64,000 nucleotides of DNA, taken from assembly GCF_963677685.1 (NCBI RefSeq), contig NZ_OY782186.1, positions 1,984,001 to 2,048,000 on the forward strand, read 5' to 3'. The DNA is from an uncultured Bacteroides sp. (GTDB taxonomy: Bacteria > Bacteroidota > Bacteroidia > Bacteroidales > Bacteroidaceae). The position numbers were made by a program, and so were the translations under genes. Of the stretch, positions 18,715 through 27,559 are shown piece by piece. Position 1 is the stretch's first letter. Every line of letters begins with the position of its first letter. The notes beneath the pieces were generated by a model, which worked only from the letters and a program-made list of their open reading frames with translations, had not been told where the DNA came from and did no database searches.

Positions 18715-20154
18715 TTATTTTTCTATTGACTTATCTATATGAGGGCCTGCAAAGCAAAGTGCAAAACCTGTATAAAGTATGATAGAGTTGGGATATTGCA
18801 TTACATCATTTGCATATGCTGCAATAAAGAAACCTGCATTGACGCATAGCCAAGCTGTAAGTAGACCTTTAAGTTGGTTATCATTAATTTTAAATCTTAA
18901 ATTCCATGCACATAGTGCAAATAATGTGATATGTAATATGAAAAAAAAGATTAAGCCTACAATACCTGTATCTGTCCATACATTAACCAACCATGAATCA
19001 GGTGGGGTAGCAATTAATTCCTTGGGCTTAAAACGTTCGGCTTTACTTCCTAATCCGATGCCATAGCCGAAGGGTTTATTTGCCATATATTCTCTTATTT
19101 TCTTTCTATTTTCAATACGTACCATATAAGAAGCATCTTCTGTAGGAGCAAAAGCTGTTCGCATCTTGTGGACATACTGGTTATCATCTCCTATCTCTGT
19201 ATACCTGAAGAATATAAAAATGGAAAGGAATGCAATCAGGCCTAGTAAAAAAATTCTCCAGTTGTAAGAAAGTATTATAAATAAAGCTAGCCCTCCTAAG
19301 GGAATAGCCATAGCAGCCCGTGTCCCTGATATTCCCATGCCATATATACTAGCAATGATGACAGCAACAAAATATAGCTTTAACCAATTATTTTTTATAT
19401 AAAATAAGGAGATGGTATAGCAAGTAGCCGCCATAGCCATGTGTACACCAAAATTAGCTGCGTCACTAAAAAAAGAAAAGAACCGTATACCAGACCAGAT
19501 AAAATGTGTCTTTGCACCACCTAAGACATACAAGAAGTATAGTTCACGAGAATTGAACCCATGGTTCTTTTGCCAATAGCCTTTTGCTGCAAAGATAAGA
19601 ATAAAAATGGACCAGATGATAAGTAGGTATTCTATGTTGCGAGTTTTCTTGATATAAACAGGGACCAATATAGCACATACAATAGGATAAACAGCATATT
19701 GGGGAATAGCTATGTCCCATGCTTCTTGTACGTTGTTGGGATTCATTATTTCAGCGACACAAAATACTAACCAAAGTAAATAGATTAGCAGCATGGCATT
19801 GAAACTATTTTTCCAGCTAATATGCTGGTATATATTTCTTATTAAGATTAAAAAAAAAATAGATAGTGTTGCAATAAGAGACATTGCACCTATTTTAATA
19901 TCAACGTACCCCCCCCCTATAAGTAGTAGAAAATGGGAAGCAAACAACATATAAAAAGAATGATAGGAATATTTTATCAATAATATGATGAATATAGCCA
20001 TAATAGGCATGGCAGCATAGATCATTGAGATAGACATCCCTTGACTTATAGTAAATTTATAAAATAAATATAACCCCCCTATTAATATTATAGGTAGCCA
20101 GATTTTGCTGATTAGATTATCTGCTAATAGGCAGTAGAGTCTTTTTTTATCCAT
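18715..20154 (-). CDS. O-antigen polymerase/ligase family protein (Wzy-like)
   Basis: 479 residues with about 11-12 membrane helices. A large periplasmic loop carries SGTRAAMAIPLGGLALF, the conserved helix region of the Wzy_C/WaaL superfamily, then KPFGYGIGLGSKAE and WTDTGIVGLIFF, all common in this family. In a Wzy pathway it would join repeat units in the periplasm; a ligase role is the alternative. The start overlaps the end of the chain-length gene by 8 bases, implying translational coupling. A run of nine G residues (minus strand) near codon 80 is unusual and could permit on/off switching by slippage. Confidence 0.85.
   Translation of the reverse strand: MDKKRLYCLLADNLISKIWLPIILIGGLYLFYKFTISQGMSISMIYAAMPIMAIFIILLIKYSYHSFYMLFASHFLLLIGGGYVDIKIGAMSLIATLSIFFLILIRNIYQHISWKNSFNAMLLIYLLWLVFCVAEIMNPNNVQEAWDIAIPQYAVYPIVCAILVPVYIKKTRNIEYLLIIWSIFILIFAAKGYWQKNHGFNSRELYFLYVLGGAKTHFIWSGIRFFSFFSDAANFGVHMAMAATCYTISLFYIKNNWLKLYFVAVIIASIYGMGISGTRAAMAIPLGGLALFIILSYNWRIFLLGLIAFLSIFIFFRYTEIGDDNQYVHKMRTAFAPTEDASYMVRIENRKKIREYMANKPFGYGIGLGSKAERFKPKELIATPPDSWLVNVWTDTGIVGLIFFFILHITLFALCAWNLRFKINDNQLKGLLTAWLCVNAGFFIAAYANDVMQYPNSIILYTGFALCFAGPHIDKSIEK
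19909..19917 (-). repeat. G9 homopolymer inside the polymerase gene
   Basis: Nine consecutive C on the plus strand (G on the coding strand) encode part of IGGGYVD near residue 80 of the Wzy-like protein. In so AT-rich a gene this is conspicuous. Gain or loss of one base would truncate the protein early. Confidence 0.85.
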
Positions 20155-22336
20155 TTTTTGGGGCTATGATTTTTTCTGTTAATCCTAAATGGGTTAATTG
20201 ATATTCTATCTTACGAGTGATAGTATAAGGAGGAAGTAGCCCAGTAAAGTCTTCTACAACATCATTTGTGGCTTTATTTAGATAGATATAGGCCGAAGAA
20301 GTACTAGTTTGTTCTTTTACTTTATCACATGCTTGTTTATCCGTAGCTTTCCATGAACGCGTTGCACTAGTTATCAAGAGGTTTAGATCAGCTTGTATTA
20401 ATAAATTTTTAGAAATTGTATTATCCTTTAAATTTGGGTATTCAACAATAAGTATATCTTCATCAGAAGGAGTATAAAGATCATTGATACTTTGTGCCAA
20501 TAGATATTCACGCGATGAAACGTCAAAATCTTTTTCCCATTCTAGTCTGCGAACCTTTAATCCTAATTGATTCCAATATTCTTCTAAATGTACTGCCAAA
20601 TAAGTCTTACCATCTCCAGATTCTGTACTGAGGAAATTAACAATATAAGGATTATTATCTTTCTTGCGGCTAAAAAATCTTAGTGCTGTGCTACTAAGAT
20701 ATCGACTCGCGATAAGAGCATAGGCTTTGCTATACTTACGATTCTTTAGTAATGGTTTTATAGGGAAAGCTCCTACTACTGTTTCGCCCGTGAGTCTTTC
20801 TGTACGTTGCTTATCTCGTAAAGTTTTGTCAAATAGTTCTATAAACAGAAAAAAGCCGAAGATAAAAATTATACTACCCACAAAGGATGCCATCACAATT
20901 TTTCTTCTATCTGTCTCTTCAGCAGAAATAGGGAAAGCGGGTGGATTTAGAACTTTTAAAGTGGCTGAAGTCATTTCTAAATTCTTCTTACGCATTAATG
21001 CATCGTTGTAACTCCTAAGAAGTGAAAGGTAGGTAGATTCTGTAAAACTGATATTTCTTTCTTTACGCTTGATTGTAGATCCTACGGGGGCAAAAAAAAC
21101 ATACTTTTTATCTAAATCTTTACGACTCTTTTGTATAATAGCTAAATCAGATTTTGCTTTTTCAAACCGAAGTAATTGTTCCAGCCATTGATCTACGATT
21201 GATGCCTGAGCTATTCCGTTTTTAGAGTTTTTTTGAGTTACGTAATCATCAGATATATTAGATAACTCTTTAGTAGTTTGCAATAATTTATCTTTGTAAG
21301 CCTGTAAGGATAAGTCTTTGTTTTGAGATGATTTTGTCGCGAAAGACTCGATTTCGGATATTTTACTTGTTAGCTTGGATGCTTCGTTAAGTTTGTTAAT
21401 AAAGGAAATATTATTTCGCATTTGCTTTACGTTGCTATTCATTCTCTTCTCTAATTCATCCATCATTATTTTTGAACTATTATAAGCAAATTGAATATTT
21501 TGTTCACGTAATTCGAATTCTTTGTCAATAGAAGCAACCTCTTTGGTTTCATCAGAGTAATTAATCACACGTTTGTCAATGTTGTATTGAGTTAATGAAT
21601 CTTCGGCAAGTCTTAATTTATGCCCAATTCTTGCTAATTCGCTTCGGAAGTATTCTATTACTTTGTCGGTTTCTCCATATCGTATGCTACGATATTCATG
21701 TACAAATTCATTTATAAGAATGTCAAGAGTATTATATGCTATTCCAGGGTCATTGCAAGAATAGCTTAGTTGTAATAAATCACTTGAACCAGCCTTTTGA
21801 ACTTTTATATTTTTAAGCGCATTATAACTATAATGAGGATGGTACCAGTAAAATAGCCCATATACAAAGTTATCTTTATTGGGGCGTTCATATTTTAATA
21901 GATTCTCAAGTGTTTTATCTTCGCTGTTTTTATCTATAAGTGCTAGAATAGCTTGCCCGTCTTGACGATTTACAGTTCTGTTATATATCTCTCGATAACT
22001 AGCGGCTGTGATATACTCGTTGTCATGTTTCAAATTGCCATGTATCATGTTGCGGGCATAGAGTCGATATGAGACTCTCTTTAAAGTGTTCTCTGCCTTA
22101 ATAATATTGACCATGTTGTCCATCTCGTTATTAGTGGCAGCCCAATTAGGGCCTCCATTATCACTTTCGATGCTGTATCCGGATACAACTCCGGTATAGA
22201 GGGTGGCTTCAACGTGATATTTTTTTGCCATATTACGAGTCGCAAAGATGACCGCTATGGTTACAACTGTTGTTCCTATAATTACCCACCAACGGATGCG
22301 GTAGAGAAATCGAGAAAGATAAAGTACGTATTCCAT
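20147..22336 (-). CDS. Wzz/GumC-type chain-length determinant with degenerate tyrosine-kinase-like C-terminus
   Basis: 729 residues. A membrane helix lies at about 14-33, followed by a long periplasmic region with coiled-coil segments (about 225-480). A second helix lies near 500-522, following a proline-containing LNPPAFPIS motif typical of Wzz proteins. The cytoplasmic C-terminus (564-729) has a Walker A-like ESGDGKT at 572-578, but the Walker A' and B positions are poor (RRLEWEKDFD and ILIVEYPNL instead of acidic-rich motifs). There is no tyrosine-rich tail. The family controls polymer length and couples to export. Here kinase activity looks doubtful. It lies 10 nt after the TolC-like gene and overlaps the polymerase. 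Confidence 0.88.
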   Translation of the reverse strand: MEYVLYLSRFLYRIRWWVIIGTTVVTIAVIFATRNMAKKYHVEATLYTGVVSGYSIESDNGGPNWAATNNEMDNMVNIIKAENTLKRVSYRLYARNMIHGNLKHDNEYITAASYREIYNRTVNRQDGQAILALIDKNSEDKTLENLLKYERPNKDNFVYGLFYWYHPHYSYNALKNIKVQKAGSSDLLQLSYSCNDPGIAYNTLDILINEFVHEYRSIRYGETDKVIEYFRSELARIGHKLRLAEDSLTQYNIDKRVINYSDETKEVASIDKEFELREQNIQFAYNSSKIMMDELEKRMNSNVKQMRNNISFINKLNEASKLTSKISEIESFATKSSQNKDLSLQAYKDKLLQTTKELSNISDDYVTQKNSKNGIAQASIVDQWLEQLLRFEKAKSDLAIIQKSRKDLDKKYVFFAPVGSTIKRKERNISFTESTYLSLLRSYNDALMRKKNLEMTSATLKVLNPPAFPISAEETDRRKIVMASFVGSIIFIFGFFLFIELFDKTLRDKQRTERLTGETVVGAFPIKPLLKNRKYSKAYALIASRYLSSTALRFFSRKKDNNPYIVNFLSTESGDGKTYLAVHLEEYWNQLGLKVRRLEWEKDFDVSSREYLLAQSINDLYTPSDEDILIVEYPNLKDNTISKNLLIQADLNLLITSATRSWKATDKQACDKVKEQTSTSSAYIYLNKATNDVVEDFTGLLPPYTITRKIEYQLTHLGLTEKIIAPKNG

Positions 22337-22346
22337 GATTGCAATG

Positions 22347-23096
22347 TTATTTAAGGATAGGAGTATGAGTGATTAGTTCAAGGGTCATTAAATTTTTAAT
22401 AAGTTCAAATTTAGTTTTTTCAAAACTTTCTAGAGTATTAGACTGCCGCTCTTTTTCTACAGATAAAGTGCTTGAATCGACTGTACCATTAGAAAATTTT
22501 TTTTCGGTAATGGCATATTGAGCATTGGATAAAATAAGAGCTTCTGCACGTAGCTTTAATATATTGGATTGAGCTGTTGCTGTGGTGTATAATATGATGA
22601 TCTCTCTTTTTAGCTCATCAAACTTCGCTTTCTTTTCCAGTTCTGCGCTGCGTACATTTAATTTTTGACGTCTGACTCGCGCTTGGAGATCGAATAGATC
22701 ATCCAAAGGTATGCTTACGCCACCTCCTACAGTATAGCTTTTTTGAGCTTGGGTAGTATAAGTCTTAACAACTGGAGTGATTATATCTGAGTAACTGGCA
22801 TCGTTCCCGAGCATTCCATATTGATAACTACCTCTTATACTAAAAAAACCTAACCATGCACGTTTTTCTTTTTTGAGTAAACGTTGTTCTACTTTTTCCT
22901 TTACAGCTGCTAATTCATAAACAGCACTTTGTTTGGCATTTTCAAATAATACATGAAGTGGCGGTAAAGTTATGTTTGTGCAATCCTCAGGTTTGAGATT
23001 TGAGTAATCATTTATTTCTGTATCTTGTGCTTGCATACTGTAATTCAGGCACAAAAAAAAGAAAAATATGCTATATTTTAAATTTTTGTACTTCAT
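22347..23096 (-). CDS. Short TolC-family outer-membrane protein
   Basis: 249 residues from the ATG at 23096. A longer frame to 23150 has no signal peptide at its N-terminus and reaches into the promoter. Residues 1-23 form a signal peptide ending SMQAQ. The rest has the alternating amphipathic helix and strand pattern of OEP/TolC proteins: LFENAKQSAVYELAAVKEKVEQRLL, then GVSIPLDDLFDLQARVRRQKLNVRSAELE, and helices to the end. Typical TolC proteins have two such repeats in about 420-480 residues; this one has about one. It heads the polysaccharide operon, where a Wza-type exporter would be expected, so an export role is inferred. It could also be a remnant. Confidence 0.8.
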   Translation of the reverse strand: MKYKNLKYSIFFFFLCLNYSMQAQDTEINDYSNLKPEDCTNITLPPLHVLFENAKQSAVYELAAVKEKVEQRLLKKEKRAWLGFFSIRGSYQYGMLGNDASYSDIITPVVKTYTTQAQKSYTVGGGVSIPLDDLFDLQARVRRQKLNVRSAELEKKAKFDELKREIIILYTTATAQSNILKLRAEALILSNAQYAITEKKFSNGTVDSSTLSVEKERQSNTLESFEKTKFELIKNLMTLELITHTPILK

Positions 23097-23136
23097 TGAA
23101 ACTTGTATTATATTGAATAATCTATTTATTTTGTTG

Positions 23137-23144
23137 CAAATATA
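23137..23144 (-). promoter_or_regulatory. -7 element of the polysaccharide operon
   Basis: Minus-strand TATATTTG matches TAnnTTTG and lies 40 nt upstream of the TolC-like start. A -33 TTTG is not evident. It is the best promoter candidate for the leading part of the locus. Confidence 0.45.
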
Positions 23145-23238
23145 TGCCATTTATTTCAATGATTTTATTATATAAATAATGTTTTTTTTATGTTTTTTCT
23201 TTTTAAGCATAAAATTCTTCGTAGTTTTACGCTTTTTA

Positions 23239-23271
23239 TTGATTATGCCTATTTTATAAATATTATTTTTG
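23239..23271 (+). promoter_or_regulatory. Promoter of the C1B peptidase gene
   Basis: TATTTTTG at 23264-23271 fits TAnnTTTG. A TTG at 23239-23241 lies 22 nt upstream. It ends 33 nt before the start codon at 23305. Confidence 0.5.
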
Positions 23272-23304
23272 CACGATAATATTCTTATTTAACATATAAC
23301 TATA

Positions 23305-24705
23305 ATGAATAAACGACTTATTACGGTATTTGTTTTGGGGAGTGTCTTATTTTCTGCGCAAGCGCAACAAAAAGACGGAAGCATTACTGATGAAATGCTT
23401 CAGGAAATTAAGTTGAGTTATAAAAATAGTCCTGCTGATAAAGCTATTCGTAACGCTATAGGCGGTACTGATATTCGCAAACTAGCTCTTAATCAGGAGA
23501 ATATGAAAGGTATTGATTCTTATTTCTCTAATAGAGTAGAATCTAAAGGTATCACTAATCAAGAGTTATCTGGGCGTTGTTGGCTATTCACGGGGCTTAA
23601 TGTATTGAGAGCTAAAGTTATAGCCAAATATGGTATGGGGAGTTTTGAATTTTCACAGACGTATATTTTTTTCTGGGATCAATTGGAAAAATCAAACCTC
23701 TTTTTGCAAGTAATAATAGATACAGCGAATAAGCCTCTGGATGATAAAATGGTGGAATGGCTTTTTAAAAATCCATTAAGTGATGGTGGTCAATTTACAG
23801 GTGTTTCTGATCTAGTTACTAAATATGGATTGGTGCCTAAAGAGATAATGCCTGAAACGAATAGTAGTGACAATACATCTCGTATGGCAACATTGCTTTC
23901 GCTAAAACTCAGGGAGTTTGGATTGGATCTGCGTGATAGATTCTCAAAAGGAGAGGGGAAAGTTGTTTTAGAAAAGGAAAAGACTAAGATGCTGGGTACC
24001 ATATATCGCATGCTTGTACTTAATCTAGGAATACCTCCAACTGAGTTTACATGGACTCGTAAAGATTCTAGAGGAATACCTGTTGATACAGAAAGATATA
24101 CTCCTAAATCATTTTTTAAAAAGTATGTAAATCAAGATTTAAAGAATAGTTATATTATGCTTATGAATGATCCTAGTCGTGAGTATTATAAAACGTATGA
24201 GATTGATTATGATCGTCATTGTTATGATGGCAAGAATTGGACTTATGTGAACTTGCCTATAGATGATATAAAGCAAATGGCTATTACTTCAATAAAGGAT
24301 AGTACAATGATGTATTTTTCTTGTGATGTAGGTAAATACTTGAATTTGGATCGCGGTTTGTTGGATTTGAAAAACTATGATTATGAGTCTTTGATGGGGA
24401 CAACTTTTGGCATGAGTAAGAGCCAAAGAATACAGACTTTCGCTAGTGGTTCATCTCACGCAATGACTTTAATGGCTGTTGATTTGGATAGAGATGGTAA
24501 GGCTCATAAATGGATGGTTGAAAATAGTTGGGGCGCTGATAAAGGCTATAAAGGGCATCTGATTATAACGGACAAATGGTTTGATGAATATATGTTTCGT
24601 CTAGTGGTTCAGAAAAAATATGCAACCTCTAAAGTTCTTGAAATCTTAAAACAAAAACCTATTCGTTTGCCTGCATGGGATCCTATGTTTGCTTCTGAAG
24701 AATAG
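23305..24705 (+). CDS. Secreted bleomycin hydrolase / aminopeptidase C-like cysteine peptidase (family C1B)
   Basis: 466 residues. Residues 1-20 are a signal peptide (MNKRLITVFVLGSVLFSAQA). The papain-like catalytic triad is visible: C92 in SGRCWLFTGLN, H385 in SSHAMTLM and N407 in VENSWG. Bleomycin-hydrolase/PepC enzymes are usually cytosolic hexameric aminopeptidases; the signal peptide makes this an envelope or exported form. It is a single-gene unit with its own promoter and a strong terminator. It probably degrades peptides in the periplasm. The usual QGxCGSCW sequence is replaced by LSGRCW. Confidence 0.9.
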   Translation: MNKRLITVFVLGSVLFSAQAQQKDGSITDEMLQEIKLSYKNSPADKAIRNAIGGTDIRKLALNQENMKGIDSYFSNRVESKGITNQELSGRCWLFTGLNVLRAKVIAKYGMGSFEFSQTYIFFWDQLEKSNLFLQVIIDTANKPLDDKMVEWLFKNPLSDGGQFTGVSDLVTKYGLVPKEIMPETNSSDNTSRMATLLSLKLREFGLDLRDRFSKGEGKVVLEKEKTKMLGTIYRMLVLNLGIPPTEFTWTRKDSRGIPVDTERYTPKSFFKKYVNQDLKNSYIMLMNDPSREYYKTYEIDYDRHCYDGKNWTYVNLPIDDIKQMAITSIKDSTMMYFSCDVGKYLNLDRGLLDLKNYDYESLMGTTFGMSKSQRIQTFASGSSHAMTLMAVDLDRDGKAHKWMVENSWGADKGYKGHLIITDKWFDEYMFRLVVQKKYATSKVLEILKQKPIRLPAWDPMFASEE

Positions 24706-24762
24706 GATTTATGCGTTAAATTATGTAGGCTTTTATTTGCTTGAAATGAATATCTTTAAATT

Positions 24763-24802
24763 AAAAGAGGCTTAAGTTTTTTGTATTCTTAAGCCTCTTT
24801 TT
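24763..24802 (+). terminator. Rho-independent terminator of the peptidase gene
   Basis: AAAAGAGGCTTAAG (24763-24776) pairs with CTTAAGCCTCTTTT (24788-24801), a 14-bp stem with an 11-nt loop ending in a T run. Confidence 0.9.
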
Positions 24803-24937
24803 GATATTCTTACTATAATGCTTTGATTCTTGTATTCACATAATATATTTACGTTTACCGTGTACGCAAACGAAAATAATTAAGGATTTATTTCTTTAAT
24901 TCTCTTCTTTTTGATATCAAATCACATTATTATTTAT

Positions 24938-24945
24938 TACTTTTG
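24938..24945 (+). promoter_or_regulatory. -7 element of the nqr operon
   Basis: TACTTTTG fits TAnnTTTG and lies 35 nt before nqrA. A TTTG at 24910-24913 is 24 nt upstream, slightly beyond the usual spacing. Confidence 0.5.
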
Positions 24946-24980
24946 CGGGAAATTTATGAAACCATTATTTTATTAATAGC

Positions 24981-26339
24981 ATGGCAAATGTAATAAAGTT
25001 ACGTAAAGGCCTTGACATAAACCTAAAAGGGAAAGCAGCTGAAGAACTTACTTCAGTTAAAAAATCGGGAGTCTACGCACTTGTTCCCGATGATTTCTCT
25101 GGTGTAACTCCTAAAGTGGTAGTGAAGGAACAGGAATATGTTATGGCTGGGAAACCCTTGTTTATAGACAAGAATCATCCTGAATTAAATTTTGTTTCTC
25201 CGGTAAGTGGTGTAGTCACTAGTGTAGAGCGTGGTGAACGGCGTAAGGTGCTTAATATTGCAGTACAGGCAGAAGAGGAGCAAAAATATGTAGAGTTTGG
25301 TGTTAAAAAAGTGTCTGAACTTTCTGCCGATGCAGTGAAAGCCGCGCTTTTAGAAGCCGGCTTGTTTGCTTTTATAAAACAACGTCCGTATGATGTAATT
25401 GCAGATCCAACGAATCTACCTAAGGCTATTTTTGTTTCTGCTTTTAATACTGCTCCTTTAGCTCCTAGTTTTGAATATATTCTTAAAGGAGAAGAAGCCA
25501 ATTTTCAGACAGGACTTGATGCACTAGCTAAGATGGCTAAAACTTATTTGAGTATTAGTACAAAACAAAACGCTCCTGCATTAAAACAAGCTAAAAATGT
25601 CGAAATTACCGTATTTGATGGACCACACCCTGCAGGTAATGTAGGAATTCAGATACATCATATTTCTCCTATAAATAAAGGGGAGATAGTTTGGACTATT
25701 GGTGCCGAAGAAGTCATTTTTATTGGTCGTTTATTTAATGCTGGTCAAATTGATTTTACGCGTACTGTTGCGCTCACTGGCTCTGAGGTTCTAAAACCTG
25801 CTTATTGTAAACTGACTGTAGGAACTATACTTACTAATGTCTTTTCTGGGAATGTGACTAAGGATAAAAACTTGCGTTATATCAGTGGCGATGTGCTTAC
25901 AGGTAAGCAAATTTCTCATAATCAATATTTGGGAGCATTTCATAATCAGTTAACAGTTATTCCTGAAGGAACTGAAATTCATGAAATGGCTGGTTGGATA
26001 ATGCCAAGATTTAATCAATTCAGTGTGAATAGATCCTATTTTAGTTGGCTACTTGATACTTTCAAAAAGCGTGAATATGTGCTTGATGCTCGTATAAAAG
26101 GTGGAGAAAGGCATATGATCATGTCTAACGAATACGATAAGGTTCTTCCTATGGATGTTCTTCCTGAATTTTTATTGAAAGCAATTATTGGTGGTGATAT
26201 AGATCGTATGGAGCAATTAGGGATCTATGAAATTGCACCAGAAGATTTAGCTTTATGTGAGTTTGTCTGTTCTTCTAAAGTACCAATACAACGTATTGTT
26301 CGTGAAGGGCTAGATAAACTTCGTGAAGAAATGTGCTAA
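24981..26339 (+). CDS. nqrA: Na+-translocating NADH:quinone reductase subunit A
   Basis: 452 residues, the usual length. NqrA is the peripheral cytoplasmic subunit of the sodium-pumping NADH:quinone oxidoreductase and is linked to quinone/inhibitor binding. The N-terminus (IKLRKGLDINLKGKAAEEL) and internal segments such as PHPAGNVGIQIHHISPI and IDFTRTVALTGSEV are characteristic. It is the first gene of a complete nqrABCDEF set, and nqrB follows after 32 nt. The order and completeness of the cluster make the assignment secure. Confidence 0.97.
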   Translation: MANVIKLRKGLDINLKGKAAEELTSVKKSGVYALVPDDFSGVTPKVVVKEQEYVMAGKPLFIDKNHPELNFVSPVSGVVTSVERGERRKVLNIAVQAEEEQKYVEFGVKKVSELSADAVKAALLEAGLFAFIKQRPYDVIADPTNLPKAIFVSAFNTAPLAPSFEYILKGEEANFQTGLDALAKMAKTYLSISTKQNAPALKQAKNVEITVFDGPHPAGNVGIQIHHISPINKGEIVWTIGAEEVIFIGRLFNAGQIDFTRTVALTGSEVLKPAYCKLTVGTILTNVFSGNVTKDKNLRYISGDVLTGKQISHNQYLGAFHNQLTVIPEGTEIHEMAGWIMPRFNQFSVNRSYFSWLLDTFKKREYVLDARIKGGERHMIMSNEYDKVLPMDVLPEFLLKAIIGGDIDRMEQLGIYEIAPEDLALCEFVCSSKVPIQRIVREGLDKLREEMC

Positions 26340-26371
26340 TGAACTAATTATAATAAACTGAAAATAGATAA

Positions 26372-27550
26372 ATGAAAGCGTTAAGAAATTATCTCGACAA
26401 GATAAAGCCAAACTTTGAAGAGGGTGGCAAATTCCACGCATTTCACTCAGTGTTCGACGGATTTGAAACGTTCTTGTTTGTGCCTAATCGTACTTCAAAA
26501 TTAGGAACGCATATCCATGATTCAATTGATAGTAAACGAATCATGTCGATGGTAGTGATTGCCCTTATACCGGCGCTCTTGTTCGGTATGTATAATGTAG
26601 GTTATCAGCATTTTATTCATACCGGAGCACAGGGTGGCTTTGGTGAAATGTTTGCTTATGGATTTTTAGCCGTATTACCTAAACTAATAGTATCTTATAT
26701 AGTAGGACTTGGCATTGAGTTTGTTATTGCTCAATGGAAAAATGAGGAAATTCAGGAAGGATTTTTGGTATCCGGAATTTTAATACCAATGATTGTTCCT
26801 GTAGATTGCCCTCTATGGATATTAGCTGTTGCTACTGCTTTTGCTGTTATATTTGCTAAAGAAGTCTTTGGTGGTACAGGTATGAATGTGTTTAATGTGG
26901 CATTAGTTACACGTGCATTCTTGTTTTTTGGTTATCCAGCTAAGATGTCAGGTGATGCTGTTTGGGTTTCGGGCGAAAGTATTTTAGGATTGGGAAAATC
27001 GGTAGACGGTTTAACAGCTGCCACTTCTTTGGGGGTTGCTTCTACGGCCACTGCTTCAACTGGATATCCTCCTTTTTCGTGGGATATGGTTACCGGACTT
27101 ATTCCTGGGTCTATAGGAGAAACAAGCGTGATTGCCATTCTTCTTGGTGCGCTAATACTTCTTGTCACTGGTATTGCCAGTTGGAAAACAATGTTTTCTG
27201 TTTTTGTTGGTGGGGCATTTATGGCTATAATATTTAATACAATAGGCCCTGATACCGCTATGGCTCATATGCCTTGGTATGAGCACTTGGTCCTTGGTGG
27301 TTTTTGCTTTGGTGCTGTATTTATGGCTACTGATCCTGTTACGGCTGCGCGTACGGAAGTAGGTAAATATATATATGGATTTTTAATTGGCTCAATGGCT
27401 ATTATTATTCGTGTATTGAATCCTGGTTATCCTGAAGGTATGATGCTTGCCATCTTATTGATGAATATTTTTGCTCCACTAATAGATTATTATGTGGTTC
27501 AGGTGAATATTTCTCGTAGAGAAAAACGTATAACTAAGTTAAACAACTAA
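26372..27550 (+). CDS. nqrB: Na+-NQR subunit B
   Basis: 392 residues with about 10 membrane helices. NqrB carries covalent FMN and riboflavin and takes part in sodium translocation. The flavinylation site is expected in DGLTAAT (212-218), with T218 as the attachment residue; the sequence departs from the commoner S/T-G-A-T. MATDPVTAARTE and FGGTGMNVFNVALVTRAF are conserved family segments. The spacing to nqrC is 9 nt. FMN attachment needs an ApbE flavin transferase, which is not in this window. Confidence 0.97.
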   Translation: MKALRNYLDKIKPNFEEGGKFHAFHSVFDGFETFLFVPNRTSKLGTHIHDSIDSKRIMSMVVIALIPALLFGMYNVGYQHFIHTGAQGGFGEMFAYGFLAVLPKLIVSYIVGLGIEFVIAQWKNEEIQEGFLVSGILIPMIVPVDCPLWILAVATAFAVIFAKEVFGGTGMNVFNVALVTRAFLFFGYPAKMSGDAVWVSGESILGLGKSVDGLTAATSLGVASTATASTGYPPFSWDMVTGLIPGSIGETSVIAILLGALILLVTGIASWKTMFSVFVGGAFMAIIFNTIGPDTAMAHMPWYEHLVLGGFCFGAVFMATDPVTAARTEVGKYIYGFLIGSMAIIIRVLNPGYPEGMMLAILLMNIFAPLIDYYVVQVNISRREKRITKLNN

Positions 27551-27559
27551 AAACAGAAG

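Noticed and set aside
5225..23096. Invertible promoter for the capsule locus
   Set aside because: No pair of inverted repeats flanking a promoter and no tyrosine recombinase gene were found near the operon start.
26962..27237. Second open frame inside nqrB
   Set aside because: It is a shadow of the nqrB coding sequence with no independent signals.
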